Below, piece by piece: positions 7,103 through 14,321 of a DNA stretch of 16,566 bases; position 1 is the stretch's first letter; every line of letters starts with the position of its first letter. Source of the stretch: Planctomycetaceae bacterium UBA2671. GTDB taxonomy: Bacteria; Planctomycetota; Planctomycetia; Planctomycetales; Planctomycetaceae. Below the pieces are notes generated by a model that saw only the letters and a list, made by a program, of their open reading frames with translations, was not told the origin of the DNA and did no database searches. Both the position numbers and the translations under genes were made by a program. The DNA is taken from NCBI GenBank assembly GCA_002359185.1, contig DEML01000040.1:87427-103992 (forward strand), in the 5' to 3' direction.

Positions 7103-7600
7103 TTAATTTCGTATCAATAATACGCTGGCTGATGCGCCGATCGCTTCTTTTCGGCCGATTGGACCGACCTGTTCCCCGGTTTTTGCTTTCACGTTCACAA
7201 CTTCGATGGAGATATCCAGGAGTTCCGCCAGCCGTTCCCGAATCGATTGCTTATAAGGGGAGAGTTTAGGGGACTGAGCAAAGATGGTGCAATCGAGATT
7301 TGAAACGTGATAGCCGCGTTCCAGAACCAGTTTCAAAGCCGCGGTCAGGAAAACGGCTGAGTCGACATCTTTATTTTGTTCATCGGTGTCGGGAAAGAGT
7401 TCGCCGATATCTCCGGCAGCGATCGCGCCTAACAGGGCATCGGTCACGGCATGCAGCAGCACATCGGCATCGCTGTGGCCGACGGCTCCGACCGTGTGCG
7501 GAATTTCAATTCCTCCCACGATCAACTTCCGACCTTCCGCCAGCCGGTGTACATCGTGCCCTTCGCCGATTCGCCATTGTGGGGTGGTATGTGAATTCAT
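7103..7600 (-). CDS. ispF: 2-C-methyl-D-erythritol 2,4-cyclodiphosphate synthase IspF
   Basis: IspF closes the cyclic diphosphate in the non-mevalonate (MEP) isoprenoid pathway, converting CDP-ME 2-phosphate to MEcPP with release of CMP. The 165-residue product carries the metal ligands D16 and H18 (IGEGHDVHRL) and H50 (HSDADVLLHAVTDALLGA). It also has GDIGELFPDTD (63-73) and the C-terminal block VNVKAKTGEQVGPIGRKEAI. The frame is open up to 7714, but the extension crosses a hairpin repeat and has no family similarity. The ATG at 7598-7600 places the first motif as in known IspF proteins. No clear Shine-Dalgarno is seen. It is the first gene of the ispF-ruvC-ruvA-oxidoreductase run, with 9 bp to ruvC. 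Confidence 0.96.
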   Translation of the reverse strand: MNSHTTPQWRIGEGHDVHRLAEGRKLIVGGIEIPHTVGAVGHSDADVLLHAVTDALLGAIAAGDIGELFPDTDEQNKDVDSAVFLTAALKLVLERGYHVSNLDCTIFAQSPKLSPYKQSIRERLAELLDISIEVVNVKAKTGEQVGPIGRKEAIGASASVLLIRN

Positions 7601-7642
7601 TTTGTGTCTTAAATTCAATTTTAATAGTAGGGAAGTGGGTAG

Positions 7643-7665
7643 CCCAGATCGCTCTGCTATCTGGG
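7643..7665. repeat. REP-like hairpin upstream of ispF
   Basis: CCCAGAT (7643-7649) pairs with ATCTGGG (7659-7665), with a further GC/GC pair inside and a short loop. GACGAAGTC directly downstream can form a second tiny hairpin. The sequence resembles short palindromic extragenic repeats I associate with planctomycete genomes, but only one copy is in this window. The assignment as a dispersed repeat is therefore unproven. Confidence 0.5.
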
Positions 7666-7734
7666 TGGACGAAGTCCATAAGAGGAATTCCGTTTGATGA
7701 TCGAATTTTCTCACAGGCTTCTTGCGGCTGCGCC

Positions 7735-7757
7735 GCCCCGAAAGAATCTTTCGGGGC
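7735..7757. repeat. Perfect 10-bp stem hairpin, 3-base loop
   Basis: GCCCCGAAAG (7735-7744) pairs perfectly with CTTTCGGGGC (7748-7757) around the loop AAT. The stem is as stable as a terminator's, but no T-run follows on either strand, so a classical intrinsic terminator is not supported. It lies in the long gap between the divergent ispF and dsbD genes, where no transcript needs terminating. It may be a remnant of a palindromic repeat. Confidence 0.65.
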
Positions 7758-8192
7758 TATCCTCTAACATTTTTCAGTTTGAAAATGAAGGGGGCATTTC
7801 GCCATTAACTTGGTTTTCATTCGACGTTATCGAAAATATTGCATACAATTTTGTCCAGTAAGAGGGGGGCCCCTCCGGCATACAGTTTTCGCTGATCTCA
7901 ATGTACAGGTCAGGTTGGAATCCAACAACCAGAGGCGGAAGCTTATCACGATTCGATCTCAATTGGCGAATGTGCGGTCCATTTGTGTGCTGTTTCACGG
8001 ACGGGACGAGATCAACAGTCGATAATAAAGTGTGATTGATCCCCGTAACTGTTCGGGGTGACTGAGCAGTTCGGCTTTCCACGATTTTGGAAAGCCTGTA
8101 ATCTATTTGGACAGGACTGCTTACGGAAATTCCAGAAGTCAGGCCAATCTGCCGCTTCTCTAGTGAATCAGAACGTTTTCTGCAGGTGAACC

Positions 8193-10817
8193 ATGATCGA
8201 ATTCGGTCGAAAAATAACGATAGTCGCGCTCAATGCTGCTCTCATTGTCTTTTTATTCTATACGACGGCCAGCTCCGCACAGCTGGAATCTCCTTTGGGT
8301 GGCGGCGGAAATCTCAGTTTGCCGGGGTTTGATTCTGCAAAACCTTCAGAACCGAAAGTGTCCATGACATTTTCTCCGGCAACAGCTGTTGTTGGGGAAG
8401 AAATTACGGCAACGATTGAAGTCAAGACCGATCGAGCGGCTTACGTCTACTCGCAGAATCCGAATATCGGAGCAGAGACGAAAATCAGCCTGGAAGAGAT
8501 TGTCGGTCTCGAACCGATTGACGAGAAATTCAAGCCGAGCAAAGACCCGAAGGTGGTTGTCGAGCCTTTGTTTGATGATGCGAAGCTCGAAAAGTTCTAC
8601 GGTGGCGTGAGCTGGTCACGGAAATACCGTGTGACAGGCTCGGCTGCTCCGAAAATTACCGGCGAATTAAAATTTCAGGTCTGCGACGACTCGACCTGCA
8701 ATCAGTTTACCAAACCGATTCTGCTGCAGGCCAAACTTGGCCCGGCTGCCAGTGAGCCCAGTCTGGTAGAAATGCTGGAAGCGAAGCCGAAAATTCCAGA
8801 CATGCCGGAAGATATTTTTGAGCCGAAGAAAGCAGAGACGCTTCCTTTGATTTCCGGAACGGTACTCGCGGAAACGTCGATCGACCCCAAGCGGGAATTC
8901 GGTGGTCCTGATCCGATTCATATTAATGTCAAACTGCTCAATACGTCCGGCAGTGATGAATCTGTCAAAACGGTTGTGCTGGCGATCACCGCGAAAGTGG
9001 ATGGGGACTGGCATCTGTATGCTCAGACACAGGATCCGGAAATGTTCGGGATTCCGACGGAGATTAATGTACCTAACGTTGAGGGGCTCAAGGCGATTGA
9101 TGCCCGCTTCCTGCCGATCAAACAACCGGAAATCGTGAAGCCGGATGTCGATATTGTTCAGCAGGTGTTTCATCACGAAATCACGTGGCAGAAACGGTAT
9201 CAACTCGATCAGGCCAGTTTCAAAGGTCCGATCACCGGTTCGCTGATGTATCAACTCTGTGAAGAAAGTGGCAGTTGCCTGCCGCCGAACACGGTCAATT
9301 TTGAATTGCTGGGAAATGCGGGCGCGGCTCAGGCCTCTTTGGAGACGACTGACGATAAGGCACCAGCCGAGACGGTCACTGGTCCTGTTGAGGAGGAAGT
9401 GGCGATTCAGGATCAGGGTTTGATTCCGTTTCTGCTGACCGGGATCATCTTCGGTTACATGGCTTTGCTGACTCCGTGTGTCTTTCCGATGATACCGATC
9501 ACGGTCAGTTTCTTTTTGAAGCAGGCGGAAGCGAAGCATCACAAGCCGTTTGGAATGGCGTTTCTGTATTGTCTAGGCATTATTTCCACATTCACGATTA
9601 TCGGGATTTTCGTATCGGCGGTCTTTGGGGCTGCCGGGATGAATATGGTGGCGAATAATCCGTGGTTCAACTTGTTCCTGGCTGGTGTGCTGGTCTTTTT
9701 CGGCATGAGTATGCTGGGACTGTTTGAAATCCGGGTCCCTTCGTGGCTGTTGACGTGGTCTTCCTCGAAAGAGGGGCAGGGGGGTGTGCTGGGTGTGCTG
9801 TTTATGTCCTTCACGTTTACGCTGGTCTCGTTCACCTGCACGTTTGCGTTTGTCGGTTTATTGTTGCCGATGGCAGCTCAGGGAAATTACTACTGGCCTG
9901 CACTGGGGATGATTGCCTTCTCAGCCGCGTTTTCCTCGCCGTTCTTTCTACTGGCGTTGTTCCCGAGTTATCTGAAAAAACTCCCGAAGAGCGGCGGCTG
10001 GATGAACAATGTCAAAGTGATTTTCGGGCTGATGGAAATTGGAGCGGCTTTCAAATTTTTGAGTGTTGCCGATATCGTCATTTTCACAACCCCTTACATT
10101 TTCGATTATGCCCTCGTGATGACCTCCTGGATGGTGCTTTGTATTGTCGCGGGCTTGTATCTGCTGGGGATGTTTAAGCTGCCTTCGGATAGTGCGTCCG
10201 ATTCCATCGGAGCCTTGCGGCTCGCCTTTGCGATTTCATTTCTTGGATTTGCGGCTTATCTGTCCAGTGGAATTTATGGGGCTCAGAAGCCGGAAGGGAT
10301 TCTGTGGGAACAGATCGCTGCGTTCGCACCGCCTTCCTACAAAGCACTGGATGATGTCGAGTTGGGGCCAGCACTCGAACATGATGAGTTGCTGTATGCC
10401 TTGGATGTGGATCAGGCGATTGAGTATGCAAAAGCGACCAACACACCTCTCTTCTTCGATTTCACCGGGACCAACTGTGTGAATTGCCGGTTTATGGAAG
10501 TGAACGTCTTCCCGAAAGAGGAAAACCACAAGTTGCTGAAAAATTTTGTCCGCGTGCAACTCTATACGGACAGCATTCCCGACATGAACAAGGAACTCGC
10601 GCAGGAATTGCTGGTTAAAAATCGCCGACTGCAATCGGACTGGTTTAACGATGCGACGATGCCAGCCTATGCAGTTGTTACTCCCGATGGAGAAACCATT
10701 TTGAGCAGTTATAAAGGAGCGGAGCGGGAGCAGGGGCAGTTCACTCGATTTTTGAAGGCTGGCCTTGATGAATGGCAGCGTAAAGCCGCGATGGCAGGAA
10801 CTCCTGTGCGTCGGTGA
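8193..10817 (+). CDS. dsbD: DsbD-type thiol:disulfide interchange protein with two N-terminal alpha-like domains
   Basis: DsbD carries electrons from cytosolic thioredoxin across the inner membrane to periplasmic thiol proteins. The 874-residue product has a signal peptide (about 1-29). Two DsbD-alpha-like domains follow, with cysteine pairs C164/C169 (CDDSTC) and C356/C362 (CEESGSC). The DsbD-beta/CcdA-like membrane core has about eight helices (411-694), with C429 in LLTPCVFPMIP and C549 in SFTCTFAFVG. The C-terminal thioredoxin-like gamma domain has C762-V-N-C765 in FDFTGTNCVNCRFME. All cysteines needed for the relay are present. The family usually has one alpha domain (E. coli DsbD is about 565 residues), so the extra one explains the length. 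The second alpha domain keeps the C-x5-C spacing of E. coli; the first has C-x4-C. AGGTGA precedes the ATG. It stands alone, with noncoding DNA on both sides. Confidence 0.94.
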   Translation: MIEFGRKITIVALNAALIVFLFYTTASSAQLESPLGGGGNLSLPGFDSAKPSEPKVSMTFSPATAVVGEEITATIEVKTDRAAYVYSQNPNIGAETKISLEEIVGLEPIDEKFKPSKDPKVVVEPLFDDAKLEKFYGGVSWSRKYRVTGSAAPKITGELKFQVCDDSTCNQFTKPILLQAKLGPAASEPSLVEMLEAKPKIPDMPEDIFEPKKAETLPLISGTVLAETSIDPKREFGGPDPIHINVKLLNTSGSDESVKTVVLAITAKVDGDWHLYAQTQDPEMFGIPTEINVPNVEGLKAIDARFLPIKQPEIVKPDVDIVQQVFHHEITWQKRYQLDQASFKGPITGSLMYQLCEESGSCLPPNTVNFELLGNAGAAQASLETTDDKAPAETVTGPVEEEVAIQDQGLIPFLLTGIIFGYMALLTPCVFPMIPITVSFFLKQAEAKHHKPFGMAFLYCLGIISTFTIIGIFVSAVFGAAGMNMVANNPWFNLFLAGVLVFFGMSMLGLFEIRVPSWLLTWSSSKEGQGGVLGVLFMSFTFTLVSFTCTFAFVGLLLPMAAQGNYYWPALGMIAFSAAFSSPFFLLALFPSYLKKLPKSGGWMNNVKVIFGLMEIGAAFKFLSVADIVIFTTPYIFDYALVMTSWMVLCIVAGLYLLGMFKLPSDSASDSIGALRLAFAISFLGFAAYLSSGIYGAQKPEGILWEQIAAFAPPSYKALDDVELGPALEHDELLYALDVDQAIEYAKATNTPLFFDFTGTNCVNCRFMEVNVFPKEENHKLLKNFVRVQLYTDSIPDMNKELAQELLVKNRRLQSDWFNDATMPAYAVVTPDGETILSSYKGAEREQGQFTRFLKAGLDEWQRKAAMAGTPVRR

Positions 10818-10831
10818 GAGTTTTACAGGCA

Positions 10832-11020
10832 GGGTGGCGGGGGCGCTCCGCTTTAACGGAAGCCCCCGATAGACCATTTTCAAATGGATTCTGCAGTCGC
10901 ATGAGCATTAAACGAAAGCAAAACTCTGTGTTTGCTCCTGCAAGACGCTGCTTACTATTTTTAAATATGCTCTCAAAAAACGATTCGGGGGCTTCTCTTC
11001 GAGAGCGCCACCGCCACCCG
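10832..11020. repeat. REPIN-like doublet, family 2, enclosing a 103-bp repeat
   Basis: The left arm (10832-10869) and the reverse complement of the right arm (10985-11020) share GGGTGGCGG-x-GGCGCT and GAAGCCCCCGA. The arms differ only in their loop (11 versus 8 bases). Each arm is itself a hairpin (GGGGGC with GCCCCC). The arms face each other across about 115 bp that contains another repeat (10872-10974). A further partial copy of the arm is at window bases 1-29. The element starts 14 bp after the dsbD stop codon and may act as a transcript-end structure. Confidence 0.8.
10872..10974. repeat. 103-bp imperfectly palindromic repeat, copy 1
   Basis: This segment aligns end to end with 13233-13335. 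Strongly shared blocks are GACCATTT-CAAATG-ATTCTGCAGTCGCA near the left end, TTGCTCCTGC, G-CTGC and TATTTTTAAATA-GCTCT-type sequence near the right end. The whole element is weakly self-complementary (left end pairs with right end), so it could fold into one long hairpin. No ORF lies within it. It is embedded between the arms of the family 2 doublet. Confidence 0.75.
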
Positions 11021-11208
11021 TCGGCTCCCGTTAATCCCAAACTCGAATCTGTGATTCCTCTTTCAATCAAAAAAACCGCTGCAATGCGTTTACTTCGCGG
11101 AATTTGATTGTGAATTCGAATCTCAAGATTGCCTGCTTGACTCTGTCAGCAATGCCGTTCACACTAAGTGTGTAACTATCCGGGCTTTTTTGAAGTGATG
11201 CTCTGTCT

Positions 11209-11625
11209 ATGCAAGCCAAACTGATTCCTCTAGTTCAGGGTCGCGAAATCGTGATCTCCAAAGATGTGACCATTGTCGGTCGCAAGCAGGGGATCTGCGA
11301 TGTCGTCATCGAACACCCGAGCATCTCGAAAATCCACTGCGTGGTCGCCCGCACCGATGGTCTGCTTTTCATCCGCGACCTTGGCAGCACAAACGGCACC
11401 AAAGTGAATGGTCAGCGGGTATTGCGAGGGGCAATTCTCCCGGGCGATGAACTCGCATTCGCGAAAGTGAAGTTCAAAGTCTTCATGGGCCCGGATGATG
11501 CCGAGAGTTTGAATGCGAAAGAACGGACCGAAGTGATCGAAGCTGAAGGGATGACGGTTGATTCGTCCGAATTCGAACTGCTCGATGAAGACGACATGGT
11601 CTCGCTGATTGATGATGACGATTAA
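11209..11625 (+). CDS. Small FHA-domain protein with acidic C-terminal tail
   Basis: FHA domains bind phosphothreonine peptides and often read out Ser/Thr kinase signalling, which is abundant in planctomycetes. The domain fills residues about 3-95 of 138. The conserved contacts are in place: G24-R25, HPSISKIHC (36-44, with S40 and H43) and DLGSTNGTKVNGQRV (57-71, with N62), followed by LPGDELAFAKVKFKVF. The tail (96-138) is acidic and ends in DDDD. It contains one Thr-Ser cluster (MTVDSSE, 115-121) within acidic surroundings, a plausible phosphorylation site. No other domain is fused, and no kinase or phosphatase gene is adjacent, so the partner is unknown. The ATG lacks a strong Shine-Dalgarno, but the domain begins at residue 3. 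It converges with the nuclease-like gene. Confidence 0.9.
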   Translation: MQAKLIPLVQGREIVISKDVTIVGRKQGICDVVIEHPSISKIHCVVARTDGLLFIRDLGSTNGTKVNGQRVLRGAILPGDELAFAKVKFKVFMGPDDAESLNAKERTEVIEAEGMTVDSSEFELLDEDDMVSLIDDDD

Positions 11626-11686
11626 TTGCGGTCGGCAATCGTCATAGTATTACAAGCATGAAACGCAAGCGAGTACGATACATATT

Positions 11687-12796
11687 TCATGCTGAAGGAG
11701 AATCAATTGTTTCTGAGTTAGTTTTGCCATACTGACTCACGGTTTGCTTCAGATCATCTGCATATTGATAAATTTGATTTACGTTATCAATCGGATGTCG
11801 AGTTTCAATTTTCTCGCCATTAAATACACCGATGTATTTTTGTACAGAATTAAAATGAAGTCTGCAAATGGGACGTCTGTTATTATCATCTAAAAGGACG
11901 CCGCAATAACTTTGGGTATCCCGTATATATACTCTTTTCGGATCAACAATTTCTCTAACAATTGATTTGACGACGTAGTAGCCTTCGAGCTCATCTTCTG
12001 TCGTAATGATTTTTCCGCTCTCTGATTCTTCGTCTGATTGAGAATTCTCAGAATTGTCGGGTATAGGCAAACTAATAGGATCGGATACGTTAAGGGCTGA
12101 TTTTAGCCGTTCATTAATTCGATCATTAACGAAGTTGTGAAATCCTTTTTTGACGATTTCAGTAAATTGCTCTTTAGTAGATTGTGTCATACGTCCTTGA
12201 TAGACACGACTTGCTAACAATTTCACGAACTCATCCGTTGGATTCATCCATTCTTCCATCAGATATCGTTTAATGCCTTTCATGTATTTCAACTCACTGG
12301 CATTAGATAGTATCCCCTCCAGATCAAATGACTCTTTTGCAAACATCTTCAATTGACATGCCAATTCGTCCGACACGTCCAAAGCAGAAAACTCCAGAAA
12401 CGGACGAGAGTCCATCTTATTGGGAGCTTCGAGATCTGAATAAACTTTGTAAGTCAGACCATTCGTTAAGATGCCAAATCTGGCTTCTGTCACTGTAAAG
12501 TATCGAAAAAGTTGGGATGCATGCTCTTTGTTCAAATCGGCAGTCGCGGCTTTACATTCAATAAGAATAATTGGCTTACCATCTCTCATGATTGCATAGT
12601 CGACTTTTTCGCCTTTTTTCACACCAACATCAGCAGTGAATTCGGGAATGACTTCATGTGGATCAAATACGTTGTAGCCTAAAGCAATAATGAAAGGCAT
12701 TACCAATGCATTTTTTGTCGACTCTTCGGTATCAAGCCTGTTCAATATTTTAGGCGTACGTAGAGCGATTTCAGTCAGCCGGTCGATGAGATCCAT
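11687..12796 (-). CDS. Stand-alone HsdR-N / PD-(D/E)XK nuclease-like protein (COG4748 type)
   Basis: The 369-residue product has the N-terminal domain found in type I restriction R subunits: TEESTKNALVMPFIIALGY (23-41) and VIPEFTADVG (49-58). The PD-(D/E)XK core is D66 in KVDYAI and E80-C-K82 in IILIECKAATADLN. It has no helicase motor, and no hsdM or hsdS gene is nearby. The C-terminal region (about 268-350, IVDPKRVYIRDTQSYCGVLL to YIGVF) matches my recollection of the COG4748 'predicted restriction enzyme or methylase' group. Such proteins are common as solitary genes and their role is not established. The middle has an acidic Ser/Glu-rich linker (about 247-265). The gene looks more AT-rich than its neighbours, consistent with transfer. 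GGTGGA lies eight bases upstream of the ATG. It converges with the FHA gene. Confidence 0.85.
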   Translation of the reverse strand: MDLIDRLTEIALRTPKILNRLDTEESTKNALVMPFIIALGYNVFDPHEVIPEFTADVGVKKGEKVDYAIMRDGKPIILIECKAATADLNKEHASQLFRYFTVTEARFGILTNGLTYKVYSDLEAPNKMDSRPFLEFSALDVSDELACQLKMFAKESFDLEGILSNASELKYMKGIKRYLMEEWMNPTDEFVKLLASRVYQGRMTQSTKEQFTEIVKKGFHNFVNDRINERLKSALNVSDPISLPIPDNSENSQSDEESESGKIITTEDELEGYYVVKSIVREIVDPKRVYIRDTQSYCGVLLDDNNRRPICRLHFNSVQKYIGVFNGEKIETRHPIDNVNQIYQYADDLKQTVSQYGKTNSETIDSPSA

Positions 12797-13001
12797 ATTT
12801 TATAGTCCACCAAAATAAATCGTTTGTCAGAATGTAATACTGAAGCATCTGTTCAGATTACGTAATGACAATTGATTCTGCAATTGCTCCCACTAATAAC
12901 TTGGTAAACAAGAACCGAATCAGTTGACTGGTGAATAAATTAGAATCAGTAGATGAAATTGAAAGCACAAATGGCTGCGATGCAAATTGTGTGTGCAATC
13001 A

Positions 13002-13193
13002 CTACCGCAGTTCCTGAAAGCACTGGCGGACCATGTAAATGATGAGCAGGGAGCTGAGCAGGAACATGACGTCCATCATGGTGCTGAAGCCGGCGAAGGG
13101 AACTCCGACGATCATATCGGTAATTGACATGAGCGCTACTAAACCTGCGGCGATAGCCGATGCGAATAGTAAACGGCGAATTCCAGTGGACAT
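13002..13193 (-). CDS. Small two-helix membrane protein
   Basis: This 63-residue protein has two hydrophobic helices (about 8-24 and 38-54). They are joined by a short loop, SITDMIVGVPFAGFSTMMD, and followed by a basic/polar end. AAGGA sits eight bases before the ATG at 13191-13193, which is why I prefer it to upstream Met codons in the same frame. The composition (few polar residues, G/F-rich loop, MDVMFLLSSLLIIYM) is that of a real inner-membrane protein rather than a chance frame. I recall similar short proteins in planctomycetes, without a known function. It is isolated, about 190 bp from the nuclease gene start and next to a dispersed repeat. Confidence 0.65.
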   Translation of the reverse strand: MSTGIRRLLFASAIAAGLVALMSITDMIVGVPFAGFSTMMDVMFLLSSLLIIYMVRQCFQELR

Positions 13194-13505
13194 AACGATT
13201 CCTTGATGTCGTTCTCGGTGTTGGCAATCTGAGACCATTTGCAAATGAATTCTGCAGTCGCAGGGACCTCAAATGACAGCGAAATGCTGTACTTGCTCCT
13301 GCCTGAGGCTGCAGTTCATTTTTGAATAGGCTCTAGAATTAAGAGAAGTGTTCCGAAAGTATAGCCCGTCCTGCTCATGAAATACCAGCGGTTTTTGGGG
13401 ATTGTTCAGTCAGGACAGAGCGAAATTGCCGATTAGACCGTTTTGGAGGAATACGATCCCCCAATCCCGGTCATCCTGAGCAGATTTCATCAAATTGCAG
13501 GGAAC
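13194..13505. other. Intergenic region with dispersed repeat
   Basis: This 312-bp stretch holds the second copy of the 103-bp palindromic repeat (13233-13335), which begins about 40 bp before the small membrane protein's start. The rest, 13336-13505, shows no gene, RNA or clear terminator that I can support. Confidence 0.5.
13233..13335. repeat. 103-bp imperfectly palindromic repeat, copy 2
   Basis: It is homologous over its full length to 10872-10974 but not flanked by the family 2 arms found there. It is therefore an element in its own right. The self-complementarity is clear: CTGCAG near both ends (13251-13256 and 13308-13313), with flanking TTCATTT-like sequences that pair. It lies in the probable promoter region of the 63-residue membrane protein gene. 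Confidence 0.75.
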
Positions 13506-14321
13506 TCATTCTTTGGTCATCGTTAAATAAGCATTGGCGTAGCGTCTGCCAAATTCCCGGTAGGATTCGGCGTTGAAATGAGTCTGATCGCCTTTGTGAG
13601 TCAGCCCGTTGGCAGGGACGAAAGCCGTGTGAGGAACTTTTTCTGGTAGTGTTTCATGTGCCTCGTTCACTCGCTTTTTGTCGTCTGACCAGGGTCGTTC
13701 CGGGAATTGTCCGAGTTGTCCTGCGATAAAGGGAACCTCAGGAGCGTCGAGATCCTTTCGCAGTCGGGCGATCAATTCGTGGAGCTTCTGTTCATGCACA
13801 ACACTCTGTTTTGGATTCGAATCCGACTCTCCCTGATGCCACAAAATCCCCTTCAGCTGTCCCGCTTTCATGGCCATGCGACAGCGTTTGAGCATGTCAT
13901 CATAAGGGTGTGATTTCGTCTGAGCGTGATAGCCACCAGGTTCCCAGGAGGAAATCGGCGAGCCCCCAGCTGCACAGGGGATCAAGCCGACTGTAATCTC
14001 AGGATTCTTTTCGGCAATGATCGTCCCAAATGTTTTTCCAATTCCGACTCCGACTATCGAGGGTTTATCAAAATGGAGAGGATCGACTGCGGGCTCCCAT
14101 TTCTGTTCCTTGGTAAAGCAGAGGACACGGGGATGTGGAATCTGGTCTTCTTCACTGATTTTCCCTCGCCCGGCCATATTGGACTGCCCGATGAGCAGAA
14201 ACAGATGAAACTGTTCAGGAACTGGCAGCTTTGCTTCGTCCTGAGCAAAGAGGGGAGTCATCGAATTGAACGTCAAAACGCAGGAAGATAATACTAAGAG
14301 AAATAAACAACGCAGGAGCAT
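13506..14321 (-). CDS. Secreted SASA-type carbohydrate acetylesterase (CE6-like)
   Basis: The 271-residue product has a signal peptide (about 1-26, ending SMTPLFA) and a sialate O-acetylesterase-like SGNH hydrolase domain. The nucleophile is S47 in FLLIGQSNMAGRG. GLIPCAAGGSPISSW supplies the oxyanion-hole region, GILWHQGESD is the third conserved block, and D245/H248 in DQTHFNAES complete the catalytic set. Relatives in family CE6 remove acetyl groups from xylan or other polysaccharides, and planctomycetes carry many such genes for algal or plant glycans. The exact substrate cannot be read here. It probably acts in the periplasm or outside the cell. It is divergent from the amidohydrolase gene, sharing a 142-bp promoter region, and seems monocistronic. 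Confidence 0.92.
   Translation of the reverse strand: MLLRCLFLLVLSSCVLTFNSMTPLFAQDEAKLPVPEQFHLFLLIGQSNMAGRGKISEEDQIPHPRVLCFTKEQKWEPAVDPLHFDKPSIVGVGIGKTFGTIIAEKNPEITVGLIPCAAGGSPISSWEPGGYHAQTKSHPYDDMLKRCRMAMKAGQLKGILWHQGESDSNPKQSVVHEQKLHELIARLRKDLDAPEVPFIAGQLGQFPERPWSDDKKRVNEAHETLPEKVPHTAFVPANGLTHKGDQTHFNAESYREFGRRYANAYLTMTKE

Larger units (their letters stand above)
7601..8192. other. 592-bp noncoding region between divergent ispF and dsbD
   Basis: I see no credible gene here. Frames open on both strands over 7774-8082 lack Shine-Dalgarno sites and recognisable similarity. The stretch contains hairpins at 7643-7665, 7735-7757 and 8073-8096 (GGCTTTCC/GGAAAGCC, 8-base loop), and a CCCCG/CGGGG pair at 8041-8058. 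Promoters for ispF (minus) and dsbD (plus) should both be here, but no consensus is obvious. AGGTGA, about five bases before the ATG at 8193, is a good ribosome binding site. Confidence 0.6.
10818..11208. other. 391-bp intergenic region between dsbD and the FHA gene
   Basis: The first 200 bp are the composite repeat described separately. The remainder (11022-11208) has no gene. A short palindrome CACACT-A-AGTGTG at 11160-11172 lies about 36 bp upstream of the FHA gene start and could be an operator or a small hairpin. No clear promoter motif is visible. Confidence 0.5.

Noticed and set aside
7601..7714. N-terminal extension of ispF up to 7714
   Set aside because: The extension runs across a hairpin repeat and is absent from the IspF family; ATG at 7600 fits the conserved start.
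7774..8082. Open frames on both strands in the ispF-dsbD gap
   Set aside because: They have no Shine-Dalgarno, no recognisable domain, atypical composition and overlap each other. I cannot exclude a decayed gene fragment.
8667..9542. 291-codon minus-strand frame inside dsbD
   Set aside because: It is antisense to the fully recognisable DsbD coding sequence and has no similarity to known families; its Arg/Gln-rich composition is typical of a shadow frame.
11157..11173. Possible IS66 end remnant (CCGTTCACAC shared with the IS66 terminal repeat)
   Set aside because: A 10-base match in a 16.5-kb window is plausible by chance, there is no GTAA start next to it, and the sequence forms a different palindrome.
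11655..11693. AGCATGAAA / TTTCATGCT inverted repeat between the FHA and nuclease genes as a terminator
   Set aside because: The 9-bp stem has a 21-base loop, is AT-rich, has no T-run and overlaps the nuclease stop codon; evidence is too weak for a terminator call.
12946..13272. 108-codon alternative frame over the small membrane protein
   Set aside because: It lacks a ribosome binding site, is Arg/His-rich and overlaps a repeat; the 63-residue frame is better supported.
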